Part shown: positions 55,040 to 64,000 of the stretch, one piece after another
How positions within the stretch are numbered: the stretch's first letter is position 1
How the letters are laid out: every line of letters starts with the position of its first letter
Source of the DNA: Dendrolimus kikuchii
Lineage: Eukaryota; Arthropoda; Insecta; Lepidoptera; Lasiocampidae
Assembly: GCA_019925095.2 (NCBI GenBank)
Contig: CM034407.1
Location: forward strand, 16,808,710-16,872,709
Reading direction: 5' to 3'
Length of the DNA: 64,000 nucleotides
Program-made: the position numbers and the translations under genes
The notes under the pieces: model-generated
What the model was told of the DNA's origin: nothing
The model's database searches: none
The model's input: only the letters and a program-made list of their open reading frames with translations

Positions 55040-55265
55040 CAGACAAACACACATATTGTATATCCCCAAATTAAGCAAGTTACGCTTGTGTTATGGGTAA
55101 TATACAACGGACTACTCTGGGGCCGATCCCAGACACCCAGACCATAATAAATTACGGAGAAAATACGTTTCCGAAATTTACTATACCAGGAATCGAACCC
55201 GGAGCCTCTGCGTTGAAGTGAGATAGGCCGGCAAAGGCTTAGCCCGCTGAACCACAGAGGCCGTC
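55040..55265 (-). repeat. tRNA-derived SINE, type 1, copy 2
   Basis: On the minus strand CTGTGGTTCAGCGGGCTAAG gives a good Pol III box A and GGTTCGATTCC (55189-55199) an exact box B. The body matches 27710-27925. Confidence 0.85.
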
Positions 55266-55299
55266 GAGATTTTAAAGTGAGAGATTACAATTATGATGC

Positions 55300-56170
55300 C
55301 TGCACTCACTTCGTCCTATTATGATAATTCTTTTTTAGTGCACGCTGTCAAACGTTGGAATATGCTGCCTTTTACTGTAGGAGTGGCCAAATCCTTAACC
55401 ATATTTAAAAATTTGCTCAGAAAACACTATTTTCCACAAATAGCTATGTCTGATTAACACAACATTGTTACACGCCGACAAAAGTGGATGCACAGCTGCC
55501 TACCATAAAACACACACTTTATTACCTTTCCGCATTTGGACTTCTTTTGTTTACTTCGTGTTTAAAATTTGTAATTAGAAAAACGGTCTATTGTGTATTG
55601 TAATCTTTTATAGCAGTCCTTATCCAGGTGTGTCGAACTGAGTCTAAGAAATTCGGTGTATGCCGGTCGAGAAGCCATAGTGTATCGGTGCAGTATAAAA
55701 CAACGGCCTAATGGAGAGATCGGCAGTCTAACGAGAACCACGATCAAGGCGAGACTTGTGTACATTCGGTAAGCTATTTAGTGACGGACTTTGCGCGCGT
55801 TATTGAATCGTGCTTCACGTTTGGACTGGTTGTGTTCAGTTATATTTGTACCTGTGATATACGTGTTTGTATAGTTCTAATAAACTCTATAGTAATTCCA
55901 CCGGCATTTTAATTCGATTCTTGCAACTCGCAGCAATATAATCATGCTAATACATTTATTATAATAACTTATGTATTATTGTATATATATGACTATGTAT
56001 ATATCTATGTATTTGTATATTTATTTCTTTAATATGTTTGAGTATTTATGTAACTATTGCCTTTTTTCTGCACCACCTACATCGCAAGATGAGCTAAGAA
56101 ATGTCTAAATTAGATTGCCTGGAAGAGATCGCTTTGAGCGATAAGGCCGCCTATTGTATTGCCTAGAAAA
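55300..56170 (+). pseudogene. LINE C-terminus and 3' UTR, copy 3, split by solo LTR
   Basis: Peptide FLVHAVKRWNMLPFTVGVAK and LTIFKNLLRKHYFP is the same end as 25272-25469. A solo LTR (55466-55935) follows, then the 3' UTR resumes and shows GCCTGGAAGAGATCGC with hairpin ATCGCTTTGAGCGAT (56138-56152). Confidence 0.65.
55466..55935 (+). mobile_element. Solo LTR (family T1), 470 bp
   Basis: TGTTACACGCCGACAAAAG to TTGCAACTCGCAGCA. It has an extra 70-80 bp relative to 43688 (CGTGCTTCACGTTTGGACTG). Flanks ACAT and ATAT differ at one base. Confidence 0.85.
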
Positions 56171-56455
56171 TATTGTAAATATGGTCCTGGTACCGCCATA
56201 TAAACCTCCTTTCGACCTATACGATCTTGTCTTCTAGCATATATAAATTCTTCCTTCAAATCTGACGGCGCGTTCCCCTTTCGCACGTCACATCAATTCA
56301 TTGTCATATCATAAAATAAATTAAATATCATTGCTCCGCACATTCTAAATATATAAAATAAAATACCATAAAATATATCGCGACCGCAACACTATAAATA
56401 TATAACTTGTAAATAACCCGCTCCGCACCATAAATATAAAATAAATTAACGTATA
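56171..56455. other. AT-rich spacer
   Basis: Nothing recognised. Confidence 0.4.
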
Positions 56456-56458
56456 ATA

Positions 56459-56928
56459 CTCTTGTCACCGCCGGGGTACCTTCTATTTTGGAACCAAACG
56501 GCTTGTGCCGCGACGATGGCAGGAGACCGGATGGGATGACGCTGATTCCCTGGAAGATGGGCCGCCCCTTAGTGTGGGATGCTACTTGCGTTGACACTCT
56601 GGCGGCGTCCCATCTTTCAAGTACGTGCACTATCGCCGGTTCTGCTGCAGCCGAACAGGAGGCCCTCAAACGCCGCAAATATGCCGCCAATGGAAATAGT
56701 TACACATTTGCGGCATTTGGGGTGGAAACTTTGGGTCCGTGGGGTCCTAACGCTCTAAAGGTCTATCGTGACGTCGCCAAACGTTTAGTAGACGTCACAC
56801 GCGACCAGAAGGCTGGCGTCTATTTCGCTCAAAGATTAAGCATTGCCATACAACGTGGCAACGCCGCCAGCCTTCTGGGGACGTTCCCAGTAAGTGACAG
56901 TGGTTTGGGACCAATAACTTATCTTTAG
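56459..56928 (+). CDS. RLE-type LINE endonuclease domain, 5'-truncated but open
   Basis: Open frame from the truncation point to the natural stop: [35 protein letters not shown] and ATCVDT (PD and the second Asp of a PD-(D/E)xK nuclease, 15 residues apart), RRKYAANGNSYTFAAFGVET, LGPWGP, AGVYFAQRLSIAIQRGNAAS. No stop or frameshift, unlike the copies at 5850 and 51380. The reverse transcriptase and the Cys/His knuckle are missing and no start codon is evident, so it is a retrotransposon remnant, not a gene. Confidence 0.75.
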
Positions 56929-57823
56929 ATATTTTCCCCTTTTTTATTTAGTTTTAGTTTTTATATTGTATAGTTTGTAGTTTATTTTTATGTTTATATT
57001 TATTTGCATAACAATTAGTTGATTCATTACTTATTATAAATTACTTAACTAATAAATAAATATGATAAATATTATAACAAATAAAGGGAAGTGGACTGAG
57101 GAGCAGAGGAGCAGCTGCATTTCATTCCCATTAACCTGGTAAGGGCGTGCTCGTTCTCAAATTCCCGTCCAAATTGTCCCACACTCCTATTTTCTTACGT
57201 TGACACAGGTCGCTTAACGCTAAACCCAGCGCCTCCGCACCAGTTCTATTTTTGTAATTATATATTTTGGTGTGCAATAAAGTATTATCTTTTTCTCCTT
57301 CTCTATTACACAAAAAAAGAGAAACGTAAGATTATACACAAGAGAAGTAACAAAGTTATAAAATAAACAAAACAATAGTTGCTAAAAATTTACCTTACCT
57401 TAGTGTTGTTATTCCACAGTAACCATTAGCAAAAAATCTTCAATAAAAAGTAGGTACTCCACGAATAAATGTAAACCAACCTTTAAGAACGTAGCGAAAA
57501 CAAGATATATAATATCCAGCTATGAGTGTAATTTAAATAAATTAATAACCCCGAGACTGCTTCATCTTGGGATTAATTTTAACAGATATTTACTTAGTTT
57601 CGTAATTTCAACTTATGAATATAACTTAGTTTTATAATGTTTGTAGCTGAGAGAGTTTTAGCGACTCTTTTGAGCACTAAACGCTGTTATAAGACAGAAC
57701 AAACAATTGATTACATTTGGCTGAAAGATTCAATTTTACATTCATATGGATCACTTTGGTTGATTCATCTAAATTGAAAGAAAAATGAATATATAAACAG
57801 GTTAGATAGTCCAATTATTGGGG
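56929..57823. other. LINE 3' UTR then AT-rich spacer
   Basis: 56929-57060 resembles the 3' UTR after 6345 (TTTAGTTTTAGTTTTTA-type). The rest shows nothing recognised. Confidence 0.4.
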
Positions 57824-58015
57824 GTGCCCCGTACGGGATGGAATGCTCCTCCGTCTCAAAGGATGATCTTCCAGCGAGGCTAATGCTGTTCTTCGCAGGC
57901 CTAGACGTTTCTGTTATAGTTGAAATTTTATATATATTCTTTGTGTTTCGGGAAACGTTTGTGACATCAATTATTGCACAGCGCCATCTATTGGCTTGTA
58001 AGTGTTCCACTACAC
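57824..58015 (+). repeat. Family L repeat, copy 3
   Basis: Slightly shorter copy with GATGATCTTCCAGCGAGGCT and the conserved CGCCATCTATTGGCTTGTAA end. Confidence 0.75.
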
Positions 58016-58303
58016 AATTAAACGTTGTTCACTGTTTCCGTACGTGCTGACATTCAAAGTAAAAATGGCTGCTTATTATATATTTGTCTGCTGTGTACTT
58101 TCGAAATTCAATTCATTCAATTCTTCAATCTATTCGACAATTAATTATTATTAATAAAGTTGACATTCATCAAATATATAATGGTATTAAACTTTGACAC
58201 AAAGGTGTTAAAATTGTGCGACAAATTCTAATAATCCTAAACGACTATTAAATAAAAATACCTACATTGATTTCTATTTGTTATATTAACCACGTTTAAA
58301 AAA
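58016..58303. other. AT-rich spacer
   Basis: Nothing recognised. Confidence 0.4.
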
Positions 58304-58612
58304 CCTATCCGGTGGTTCGGGCATGTGGAAAGAATGCATGATGAAAGAATGACTAAACAGATATTCAATGCAAAAGTGGATGGATGCAGAAGTCGTGGAA
58401 AACCACGACATACCTTCCATGCTCAAATTGATCGTGTACTAGCAGAAGGTGATGACAGGAGCCTTAAAAACAGACGAGCGTGTATGACAAGAGCTATGAA
58501 TGTCAAAGAAGCAAGTGAGGTGTGTAAGAATAAGCCTGAATGGCGCTCTGTTGTTCGTGCCTACCCCGCAAGAGAACTGGCGTGAAGTTATGTATGTATG
58601 TATGTATGTACT
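58304..58612 (+). pseudogene. TATG-LINE ORF2 C-terminus, copy 6
   Basis: RWFGHVERMHDERMTKQIFN, GCRSRGKPRHTFHAQIDRVL, then LKNRRACMTRAMNVKEASEV, ending ARELA and a stop, then TATG repeats to about 58612. Frame is open for its remaining 86 codons or more. No clear flanking duplication. Confidence 0.8.
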
Positions 58613-59573
58613 TATATATTTTTTTAACAACTCTACGGACTCGAGTTCCGACTTAATTTCTACGGAAGTTTCTAGAGTTCATACACGCTTATTGTTTATT
58701 TTTGTTACTGTGTGTGACATTAATTTAGTGATTTTTAGGTTTTGGTGTAACTTAAGAATAACTTATAATATTTTTTTTTCTAATTTTAATGCTACACTTA
58801 TATTAATGTAGAGTATATCTGTTACATGCTGGTTTTGTGAGGAAGTGCATGTGCAGTGTGTGCCTTATGTCTATACCTATATATACTAACTAGTGCCATA
58901 TGTGTTATTTTGTCTTTTCTGTGTCTGGGTTATTAATTTTTAGGCTCTTTGTGTGTCTTGGTTTGTTTGTGAAGTGTGCGTGTAATGCAATGCGGTGGTA
59001 GTGCGCGTTGGTGTGGGTATGTGTGTAAGTTTTGTTGTTAGTTGTGTGTTTGTGACTTTGTGTGGTGTTATAATTTATTGTATAATTGTTGTGACATGAA
59101 AAATTGATATGTTATTTATAAACCATATTAGTTTTTAAGAAAATTTTATGCCAGTAAATGGCGAAACATGTTCTCACCCTTACTTACACCACCATACCAC
59201 ATTTATACCACAGCCTTATAATTATAATTATTACAATTATACCAAATCAATTTAATATCGACAAAACTACTACGGCAATGCAAAAACCACAAATTAAATT
59301 AAAGCGTAACTAGCAAAATGGAAAGTCGTCTAAAATTATTCCAACAATACCAACGACATCACGTTTTAGACTTAAATTTAATTCGGCATTATCTCTTATC
59401 TATTCATTGTAAATCCAGGCCTTTGGTCCGTATTTGCGGCCGCCATTTACACTGTCATCAAAAGTGTACATCAAGACGCAGTTCACTTTAAATTGAACTA
59501 AAAATACTAAGCATAAATAATAAAGTCTCCAAAACCTTAAAAATATTAGTGGCGTGGCATAAGATAGAAAAAG
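58613..59573. other. Spacer including a GT-rich segment
   Basis: 58840-59100 is strongly rich in G and T on the plus strand (GTGTGTAAGTTTTGTTGTTA) without a simple unit. Nothing coding recognised. Confidence 0.4.
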
Positions 59574-60257
59574 CATTGTAATCTTTTACGGCCTATTGTT
59601 GTATTGTGATCACTGCCAGGTGTCTCGGATTTAAAAGTACAAACTGATTCTAGGAAATTCGGTTCACGCGGCCGGGAAGACATATTGCACCTGTGCAGTA
59701 TAAAGCAATGCCCCAATTGAGAGATCAGGCAGTCTAGCGATAACCACGAGCGAAGCAAGACGTGTGTACTACTTTCGGTAATCTATTTAGTGACGGACTT
59801 TGCGCGTTTTATGGAATTACGATCATCTGCATTACGTTTGGACTTGTTGCGTTCGGTTATATTTGTACATACATACATACATACATAACTTCACGCCAGT
59901 TCCCTTGCGGGGTAGGCACGAACAACAGAGCGCCATTTAGGCCCATTCTTACACACCTCACTTGCTTCTTTGACATTCATAACTCTTGTCATGCACACTC
60001 GTCTGTTCTTAAGGCTCCTGACATCACCCTCCGCTAGTACACGATCAATTTGATCATGGAAGGTGTGTCGTGGCCTTCCACGACTTCTGCATCCATCCAC
60101 TTTTGCATTGTATATCTGTTTAGTCATTCTTTCATCATGCATATGATGTTATTTCATCATGTTATATTTGTACCTGTGTTATACGTGTTTGTATAGTTCT
60201 AATAAACCCTATAATAATTCCAACGGTATTTTAATTCGAGTCCTGCAACTAGTAACA
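59574..60257 (+). mobile_element. Solo LTR (family T1), 5'-truncated and interrupted
   Basis: Matches 43720-44083 and 55580-55935 (CGATAACCACGAGCGAAGC, TAGTGACGGACTTTGCGCG), and ends CTGCAACTAGTAACA. A TATG-LINE copy splits it at 59868. Confidence 0.8.
59869..60160 (-). pseudogene. TATG-LINE 3' end, copy 7 (inside solo LTR)
   Basis: Minus strand MHDERMTKQIYNAKVDGCRS to NVKEASEVCKNGPKWRSVVR, ending ARELA and a stop, then TATG repeats. A perfect 13-bp duplication GTTATATTTGTAC flanks it (59856-59868, 60161-60173). Confidence 0.9.
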
Positions 60258-60754
60258 TTATTATAATATCATTTCCCCAGAGTTGTCCGTTGTAGGTATA
60301 TCGACAAGCTTAACTTCCTTAGCTTTAGGATATAGGTACATACAATGTGTGTGTGTTTGTCTACCGATTATTATCATAGAAAATTCGCCACCATAGATTC
60401 GTTATGACATACTAGTGTGATTGAAGCAAATGTCATCGCTTTCAAAGACCCACCTTATCTGTAAATTCCTTCACGTACACGGTTGTCCGGTCGAGGATAT
60501 CCGGACGCTTTGATTTGCGGCGTGCGGTTTAATTCTCGCAAATTGCTCGAGGTTAGTGATAAATTAATTACGGTGTAAATTAAAACCAGCCGTCCGGTAA
60601 TTAGTTTTCGACCCCCCGTTTTGTGTTGTTGGGCTTTTGATTTCTTAATTGCGAAATAGTGAAAGCGTGGTCTGAAGAATACTCGTTAATCAATCTTGTT
60701 TTTCGTTCTTACAAGTTAAACATAGCATTTAACACATTTCATTTAATCTACTTT
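60258..60754. other. Low-copy spacer, possibly host DNA
   Basis: 60470-60720 is less AT-rich, repeat-free in this window and holds GGTAATTAGTTTTCGACCCC. It could be unique or conserved non-coding host sequence; nothing firmer can be said. Confidence 0.3.
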
Positions 60755-60847
60755 ACAAATAGATTTTTGGGGTTGTCTGAAGGAGATCGCTTTTTAACGA
60801 TAAGACCGCTGTTTGTGCATAATTTCATGTATTTTTAGTTTGTACCT
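60755..60847 (+). repeat. LINE 3' UTR, copy 4
   Basis: GGGTTGTCTGAAGGAGATCG and a slightly damaged hairpin (60785-60800), then GTTTGTACCTA, where the mariner begins at a TA. Confidence 0.55.
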
Positions 60848-61023
60848 AGGTGAATCAAAAAGTTCTTAGAAGTGCATATATATAAAACCTTTTGGTGAGA
60901 AGTTCGATATTTAAATTAAAGAGAGTCAATCACAGAATATTTATGCCAATTATCAATCATTTTTGTCAGTTTGTTGGCACGTAATAAATTATTTTGTGTA
61001 ACGAGCTGCTAAAACGCAATATT

Positions 61024-61285
61024 ATGTATAGAAAACAACCCACAGCCACCAGGTGGTAGGGCATTTGCCCGACTGGATGGCTACCACCCCAGGTCTAGAG
61101 TATGTCGCCATAACAACCTTGAATTGTGTTCCGGCATTAGTGACCAGGTTCCAGTCTCCCTTAAGAGAGCAGTAGCGCATTTGTAGCACCTTTGGTGTGG
61201 CAAATGTCCATAGGCGATAGTAATCGCTTTTCATCAGGTGGGCCGTCTGCCTGTCTGCTGAACTCATGCAATAAAAAATAAAAAA
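61024..61285 (+). repeat. Family A element, copy 19 (head missing)
   Basis: From AACAACCCACAGCCACCAGG to AACTCATGCAATAAAAAATA, inside the mariner. ACC is locally duplicated. Confidence 0.85.
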
Positions 61286-61451
61286 AGTGAGTTACGTGTG
61301 GTGTTAAAACTTCGCACTTTGAAAAAAATGTCTACGAAATATTTTTTTTAGGAGATTCAGCAGACATTAGGGGATGATGCTGTAACCTATTATATAGGTG
61401 GCCTTCAGTCTCCGTTAAAAGATTGAGAATCTAGTTTTGGAAGGTAGTAGA

Positions 61452-62165
61452 ATAACTATAAAACATATAGCTCAAATCCTAAAGATATCTTTTCGTAGCG
61501 TTCAATCCATTTTAATTGATTCATTAAGGTTCAAAAAAGTGTCGGCAAGATGAGTGCCACGAATGTTAACCAACGAAAACAAAAAGCGACGTTTGGAAAT
61601 TTCTAAGCGTAATCTCGATATGTTATTTTTGCCGTCGCCTGGTCACCATGGACGAAACGAGGTTCCACCATTTCGACCCTGAAACTAAAAGACAAAGCAT
61701 GTCTTGGAAACGACCATCCTCTCCATCCATTAAGAAATTACGAGTTGCTCCTACTGCTGGCAAAGTTATGGCCTCAGTGTTTTGGGATAGTGAAGGAACC
61801 CTTTTCATTGATTACATGCCAAAAGGCCGACGATTACTGGACCCTATTATGCAAATTTAATTCCGAAAGTGCGTAAAGCGGTTAAAGAAAAACGTCATGG
61901 ACAAATGTCGTTGGGCGTGTTGTTTCTTCACGATAACGCTCCCGCTTATCAAACAGAAGTTACGCTCAACACAATCCGCTGTGCTGGCTTCAAACTCTTT
62001 GACCACCCACCATATTCTCCGGACTCAGCCCTAAGTGATTTTCACTTATTCCCAAAATTAAAAGAGGAAATTCGTGCAACTAAATTTCAGGATAATGATG
62101 CGGTTATGGCTGCCGTAGCGGAGTTTTTCGAGACTCAAGAAAAACATTTTTTTCGCAAGGAATAA
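61452..62165 (+). pseudogene. mariner transposase, stop and frameshifts
   Basis: From 61452: KHIAQILKISFRSVQSIL, then RFKKVSAR, a TGA stop at 61551-61553 where relatives have the Trp of ARWVPRML, then LTNENKKRRLEIS. A frameshift lies before MDETRFHHFD (first Asp, 61651) and another near 61829 before TGPYYANLIPKV. HDNAPAY (second Asp, 61932) and YSPDSALSDFHLFPKL (third Asp, 62037) keep the D34D spacing. It is clearly mariner (IS630/Tc1 group) but cannot make an active protein. The sequence before 61452 is too decayed to read. Confidence 0.85.
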
Positions 62166-62285
62166 GGAAGTTACAAACGCGTCATTCTAAAAGCATTGGA
62201 GGGTCAGATTATGTAGACAAATGAAATATTTTGTTTATATTTTTACATTTTTTAATATAAATTCCAAGAACTTTTTGATTCGATC

Positions 62286-62620
62286 TGTTACAACCCTATG
62301 CAATAGGCACTTATTGCTGAGTCAAACATCTCATTGACATAGATTTCCAAAATGTCGATCAGCAGTAATTGCCTATAAATACCAAATCTTTTTACAAATT
62401 CACAGAGTTCTCTTGGTTATTAGCCACAGCTCTACAGCAACGGACCTGGTTTATGCCTGCCGGCTGGATTGCTCAAAACTAATACCATATCGGTCCGGTA
62501 GACCTTTGAGGTCCCGTATATTGAGACTCCAAGTCAATTATTATTCATAATAATAAAATAAAAGGTTCCTGTAAGCCAAAATTGTTTTTTTTTTAAACAT
62601 ATAAGTGCTCGGGACTAACA
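62286..62620 (+). mobile_element. 5' LTR of gypsy-type retrotransposon
   Basis: 335 bp, TGTTA...TAACA inverted ends, with AATAAAATAAAAGG (about 62548) as a likely polyadenylation signal region. It is followed by two T's and the primer site. Its 3' partner and target duplication lie beyond the window. Confidence 0.85.
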
Positions 62621-62622
62621 TT

Positions 62623-62640
62623 TGGTGTCAGAAGTGGGAT
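62623..62640 (+). promoter_or_regulatory. Primer binding site, tRNA-Leu type
   Basis: TGGTGTCAGAAGTGGGAT is the complement of an ...ACTTCTGACACCA 3' end; this matches a tRNA-Leu 3' end as I remember it. It marks where minus-strand DNA synthesis would start and confirms the LTR boundary. Confidence 0.75.
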
Positions 62641-63078
62641 ATTATTGCCCGCCGGACGCCCCGTTCCTGACGACGTCCAACAAAAAGCCAAGCTGTGACG
62701 GTGCTGTACCAGTCTCTCTGACTGTGCATAGCCAGACTCCAGCTCTACGTGTCGAGGAAGCCGCCACGCCGTACCTCATCGTGCCCGAGGGTCCATTGCC
62801 CAGCCGCGAGGTCCTGTTGCGCGGCCCAACGACAACGCGTTGACCTAGATATAAAGCGTCAACAACCCAACGTGTTGCTGCCACGCGCTGACACGAGCCG
62901 GCGATTGAGCGTCGCCGCCCGCCGCCGCCGCAGCCGTCGCCGCCTCCGCCGCCGTCGCCGCCGCCGCCGCCGCCAAGTCAGCATAATAACCAACACATGC
63001 TGCCGCTGATGTTTATACTGTGAGTGCATTTTAAGTTTATTATCTGTTATAGTTCCATTTCTTTATTTATAATTGATC
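62641..63078 (+). other. gypsy leader with CCG-rich run
   Basis: Between primer site and gag lies a GC-rich leader with CGCCGCC/GCCGCCG repeats at about 62915-62980. The Arg- or Pro-rich frames here come from the repeat. Confidence 0.6.
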
Positions 63079-64000
63079 ATGGCAAACCCAAAAATCGATC
63101 ACTCCCCTATATCCTCCCATACCGTAAAAATGAATTTTACCGACCTCACCCGCTTCATAAAAACCTTCGATGGAGATAGAAATAAATTATCCCCATTTCT
63201 ACGTAACTGCGAGAATGCCCTTAACTTAATTAACCCCAATCAATACGAAATATTATTTAAATTTATACTATCCCAATTAGAAGGTAAAGCAGAAGCAATA
63301 TGTTCCCTTAAAGTTTTCAGTAATTGGTCGGACCTGAAACAATTTTTAAAAAGTAACTTTGGCGAGTGTAAACACCGTAACCATCTATTATTAGACCTCC
63401 AAAACTGTAGAATGAAACCTAACGAAAGTGCTCTGCAATATAGTACACGTCTAGAAACTCATCTTACACGACTACAGACGGACATATCTCATTCAACCAT
63501 CAATCAGGGTGAACTGCTAGGACGACTAGCTAATACGGAAGACCTGGCTTTACACACCTTTTTGCTGGGGCTACCCAGCCATATTTCCAACATATTGAGA
63601 TGCCGCAATCCGGAAAACCTTGCCGAAGCAATTAATTTAGCTATTCAAGAAGAAAAATTCTACAACTATGCTCAATCCTCGCAGTCAAGAAATTCCGTAG
63701 AATCCAAACCAAAATGCCGTCTTTGTGGCAAACCTGGGCACACGGATAGATCGTGCTATTCAAATCGTCACCGTCCCATCCATAATGTAGCTTTCCAACC
63801 AAGACCTTCTCAATCCATTCCCAATACTTCACCACCAAACCCGACTATCTGTGCATATTGTAAGGCAGTCGGTCATCACATAAATCAATGTCGTAAAAGG
63901 GAATATAATAACACAAATTGTCAAAGATTTTCAAACCCTACAAATCATCAAATAAATTCTAACCCACCTTTAAATAAAGTACACAATTTAGACGAAAACC
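63079..64000 (+). CDS. gag polyprotein of a Ty3/gypsy-type retrotransposon (runs off the window)
   Basis: ATG at 63079 opens a frame with no stop for 307 codons to the window end. The N-terminal part has FDGDRNKLSPFLRNCENALN and a capsid-like segment with SNWSDLKQFLKSNFG and LLGRLANTEDLALHTFLLGL, typical of insect gypsy Gag. Two CX2CX4HX4C zinc knuckles follow, CRLCGKPGHTDRSC (from residue 213) and CAYCKAVGHHINQC (from residue 258), for RNA binding. It lies 459 bp after the LTR. Intact coding suggests a recent insertion; pol and any env are outside the window. Confidence 0.85.
   Translation, partial: MANPKIDHSPISSHTVKMNFTDLTRFIKTFDGDRNKLSPFLRNCENALNLINPNQYEILFKFILSQLEGKAEAICSLKVFSNWSDLKQFLKSNFGECKHRNHLLLDLQNCRMKPNESALQYSTRLETHLTRLQTDISHSTINQGELLGRLANTEDLALHTFLLGLPSHISNILRCRNPENLAEAINLAIQEEKFYNYAQSSQSRNSVESKPKCRLCGKPGHTDRSCYSNRHRPIHNVAFQPRPSQSIPNTSPPNPTICAYCKAVGHHINQCRKREYNNTNCQRFSNPTNHQINSNPPLNKVHNLDEN

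Larger units (their letters stand above)
60849..62285 (+). mobile_element. mariner element, decayed, with family A inside
   Basis: Left inverted end GAATCAAAAAGTTCTTAGAA (about 60853) and right end TTCCAAGAACTTTTTGATTC (about 62262) are near-perfect reverse complements. TA precedes the left end. Family A copy 19 interrupts it, and a gypsy LTR starts directly at the right end. Confidence 0.8.

Noticed and set aside
54683..55147. 154-codon open frame
   Set aside because: It spans repeat J and part of a tRNA-derived SINE, which is not how a real exon would be built; no domain was seen.
2389..61267. Recurring peptide around MRCCSLKGDWNLVTNAGTQ in many places
   Set aside because: It is a frame of family A, present on both strands with stops and shifts between copies; no coding constraint is visible.
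62749..63009. Arg-rich open frame before gag
   Set aside because: It is produced by the CCG/CGC run in the gypsy leader and lies out of frame with gag.

Overview
This window looks like an insect nuclear genome, most likely a moth or butterfly (Lepidoptera). The DNA is AT-rich. It carries Helitrons that start TC-TATACTAATATT and end CTAG, LINE ends that finish in TATG microsatellites, and a dense mix of SINEs, MITEs, mariner, Penelope-like and gypsy elements. The assignment rests on repeat style and is an inference. I found no host protein-coding gene, tRNA or rRNA gene. Nearly every open frame is a piece of a transposable element or a shadow of a repeat.

Layout. 1-4.4 kb: Helitrons, Penelope-like (PLE) tails and the first copies of a 0.3-kb repeat called family A here (19 loci across the window). 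4.9-6.3 kb: a broken non-LTR retrotransposon with a restriction-like endonuclease (RLE LINE). 7-14.8 kb: repeats, including a Helitron-like element carrying a retroelement insertion with an 11-bp target duplication. 15.3-15.9 kb: a 579-bp near-perfect palindrome. 16-25 kb: repeat K with a Helitron cleanly inserted, a possible LTR, a 746-bp composite Helitron matching the one at 0.9-1.7 kb, and a PLE tail with a GIY-YIG-protein remnant. 25-35 kb: LINE tails, a mariner remnant, tRNA-derived SINEs, a solo LTR and LINEs ending in TATG repeats. 36-37.6 kb: a second RLE LINE with recognisable reverse transcriptase motifs. 39.6-41.3 kb: an RTE-like LINE split by a family A copy, then a Helitron with four tandem 3' ends. 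43-52 kb: solo LTR, R1-like pieces, and an R1-like LINE inserted in an RLE LINE with a 16-bp target duplication. 53-60 kb: more LINE tails, solo LTRs (two with insertions inside or around them), and an RLE LINE C-terminus with intact endonuclease residues. 60.8-62.3 kb: a decayed mariner. 62.3-64 kb: the 5' LTR, primer binding site and open gag gene of a gypsy-type retrotransposon that runs off the window.

The window is a stack of insertions at different ages. The relative order can be read directly where target-site duplications or restored empty sites are visible: TATG-LINE into PLE, R1-like into RLE LINE, TATG-LINE into solo LTR, Helitron into repeat K, and retroelement into Helitron. The youngest-looking features are the gypsy gag (open for 307 codons), the palindrome arms (3 mismatches in 269 bp) and the RLE C-terminus at 56.5 kb. 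The observations most worth a second look are the palindrome, the hammerhead-ribozyme-like fold in the PLE tails, and the tandem Helitron 3' ends.
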